DNA of 64,000 nt from RPQJ01 sp963823535 (lineage in GTDB: Bacteria; Pseudomonadota; Gammaproteobacteria; Steroidobacterales; Steroidobacteraceae), in the NCBI GenBank assembly GCA_963823535.1, contig CAWGLZ010000006.1, positions 496,001 through 560,000 on the forward strand, read 5' to 3'. The position numbers and the translations under genes were made by a program. Below, piece after piece: positions 62,751 to 64,000 of the stretch (its first letter is position 1; every line of letters begins with the position of its first letter). The notes below the pieces were generated by a model. That model worked only from the letters and a program-made list of their open reading frames with translations, was not told the origin of the DNA and searched no databases.

Positions 62751-62801
62751 ACGTCCGCCCGGCACCCGCGCGGACGATGGGCGGCGCCTGCGGGCGCCGC
62801 C
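62738..62801 (+). other. Tandem intercistronic hairpins after the binding-protein gene
   Basis: A perfect 9-bp stem (GGGCGGACG / CGTCCGCCC, 62738-62760) encloses the stop codon. A second perfect 9-bp stem (GGCGGCGCC / GGCGCCGCC, 62780-62801) has the loop TGCG and ends eight bases before the ATPase start. Neither is followed by a T-run, so they are more likely mRNA stabilisers or attenuators than terminators. Confidence 0.6.
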
Positions 62802-62809
62802 TGCCTCAA

Positions 62810-63832
62810 ATGACGCACGCCATCGAACTTCACGCCGCCAGCCGCGCGTTCGGTCGCGTCGTGGCGCTGGACCGCGTGTCGTTCACGGTGGCGGAGGGCG
62901 AGTTCTTCGCCCTGCTGGGACCCTCGGGATCGGGCAAGACCACCTGCCTGCGCCTGATCGCGGGTTTCGATCATCCGGACAGCGGCCGCATCCTGCTCGG
63001 CGGCGAGGACGTCACCGACGTCCCGCCCTACGATCGCAACGTCAACACCGTCTTCCAGGACTACGCGCTGTTCCCGCACATGACGGTGGCGGAGAACGTG
63101 GCGTACGGACTCCGGGTGCGCGGCGTGAGCTCCGCCGAACGGCGCAGGCGGGCGGTCGTCATGCTCGAGCTGGTGCGGCTCGGGGAATTCGGCGATCGCC
63201 GGCCCAACCAGCTCTCCGGCGGGCAGAAGCAGCGCGTGGCGCTCGCGCGCGCGCTGATCAACCAGCCGAAGGTACTGCTGCTCGACGAACCCCTGGGCGC
63301 GCTGGACCTCAAGCTCCGCGAGGAGATGCAGGCGGAACTCAAGGGCCTGCAGCAGCGTCTCGGCATCACCTTCGTGTTCGTGACGCACGACCAGGGCGAG
63401 GCACTCAGCATGGCGGACCGCGTCGCGGTGTTCAGCGAGGGTCGCATCGAGCAGCTCGACACGCCACGCGAACTCTACGCGCGGCCCCGGACGGCCTTCG
63501 TGGCGAGCTTCGTGGGCAGCGCCAACGTCGTGGAGGGCGCGCTCGCCGAACGCCTCACGGGACGCGACGCGCCCTTTGCGATCCGTCCCGAACTGATCGA
63601 GATCCTGCCCGCCGGCGCGGCGACGCCGACGGACGTTCACTCCTGCGAGGGCACGCTCGAGGACGTCCTCTACCACGGCGCCAGCAGCCGCTGCCACGTG
63701 CGCGTGGACGGCGATGCGGTGCTCGCGGTGTCGCGGGTCGAGTCCGGCGACGCGCTCCCGCTGCCGTCGCAGGGCACGCGCGTGCGCCTCGCGTGGCGCC
63801 GCGAGAGTGCCGTGCCGCTCGTGACGGGCTGA
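62810..63832 (+). CDS. potA: Spermidine/putrescine-type ABC importer ATPase
   Basis: This 340-residue ATPase has Walker A GPSGSGKTT, signature LSGGQKQRVALARAL, Walker B VLLLDEPLGALD, His loop VTHDQ and a C-terminal TOBE domain (ALAERLTGRDAPFAIRPELI onward). It follows the PotA pattern and lies between the binding protein and a permease. Confidence 0.93.
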   Translation: MTHAIELHAASRAFGRVVALDRVSFTVAEGEFFALLGPSGSGKTTCLRLIAGFDHPDSGRILLGGEDVTDVPPYDRNVNTVFQDYALFPHMTVAENVAYGLRVRGVSSAERRRRAVVMLELVRLGEFGDRRPNQLSGGQKQRVALARALINQPKVLLLDEPLGALDLKLREEMQAELKGLQQRLGITFVFVTHDQGEALSMADRVAVFSEGRIEQLDTPRELYARPRTAFVASFVGSANVVEGALAERLTGRDAPFAIRPELIEILPAGAATPTDVHSCEGTLEDVLYHGASSRCHVRVDGDAVLAVSRVESGDALPLPSQGTRVRLAWRRESAVPLVTG

Positions 63833-63835
63833 CCC

Positions 63836-64000
63836 GTGCTGCGGCCCGTCTCCACGTTCCTGCACGGCCGCAACGCATTCTACGTCTCGTTGCTGCTCCT
63901 GCCGCCGCTGCTGTGGCTGGGGACCGTCTACCTCGGTTCGTTGTTCGCGCTGCTGCTGCAGAGTTTCTACGCCATCGACGAGTTCACCGCCAGGATCGTG
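63836..64000 (+). CDS. ABC importer permease, N-terminal part (cut by window edge)
   Basis: A GTG at 63836, three bases after the ATPase stop, opens a frame of 55 codons to the window end. It begins MLRPVSTFLHGRNAFYVSLL and continues with a first membrane helix (LPPLLWLGTVYLGSLFALL) and FYAIDEFT, as in PotB/PotH-type permeases. The rest is outside the window. Confidence 0.85.
   Translation, partial: MLRPVSTFLHGRNAFYVSLLLLPPLLWLGTVYLGSLFALLLQSFYAIDEFTARIV

Overview
The window is GC-rich, densely packed proteobacterial DNA with short intergenic gaps, ATGA/GTGA/TTGA start-stop overlaps and genes on both strands. Several features point to an aerobic, PHA-storing gammaproteobacterium: a gamma-type GshA, CbpM/CbpA, PEP-CTERM proteins, a class I PHA synthase and a complete cbb3 oxidase cluster. 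This assignment is inference; there is no rRNA in the window. I saw no tRNA, rRNA, CRISPR array, insertion sequence or prophage, so it looks like ordinary chromosome.

Layout. 1-5.9 kb: tail of an unknown gene, a secreted TPR-CHAT protein, and two paralogous secreted beta-propeller-like proteins, the second broken by two frameshifts. 6-16.8 kb: a serine hydrolase, a PhaF-like phasin (apparently frameshifted), a zinc alcohol dehydrogenase, a CIA30 protein, a TolB/TPR protein, a BamA/TamA-like outer-membrane protein, a quinone reductase, a [2Fe-2S] ferredoxin, a P-II protein behind a sigma54-type promoter, and a DASS carboxylate transporter. 16.9-23.6 kb: an FAD oxidoreductase and phaC, facing a TetR-HlyD-ABC efflux operon. 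23.7-26.8 kb: a receiver-PAS-GGDEF-EAL protein with a perfect CRP-type site upstream, and a tandem universal stress protein.

27-35.6 kb is the respiratory core: ccoNOQP, a small membrane protein, ccoG, a FixH-like protein, ccoI, ccoS and a UreH_2/SafE-type membrane protein, nearly all overlapping or a few bases apart. It is followed by hsp20, a FixL-like double-PAS kinase that lacks the haem-ligating histidine, a FixJ-like regulator, a stand-alone receiver and a ferritin-like/VIT1 transporter. 40-46 kb: cbpM-cbpA, trxC, a DUF2892 protein, a Crp/Fnr regulator, an isoaspartyl peptidase, a small hypothetical protein and gshA.

46-49 kb holds two PEP-CTERM proteins. Their upstream regions share a 13-bp dyad and, about 95 bp downstream of it, a -24/-12 promoter, and each gene ends in a strong terminator. 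Tandem DUF2845 and tandem DUF885 pairs follow. 52.9-64 kb: a thiolase, dienelactone hydrolase, succinate-semialdehyde dehydrogenase, Bcr/CflA exporter, ferrochelatase, glyoxalase-fold protein, a YceI / cytochrome b561 / YceI group, and a polyamine-type ABC importer cut by the window edge.

The best leads are regulatory: the matched sigma54 plus upstream-dyad architecture of the two PEP-CTERM genes, the haem-less FixL-like module beside the cbb3 cluster, and the CRP-type site in front of the c-di-GMP enzyme.
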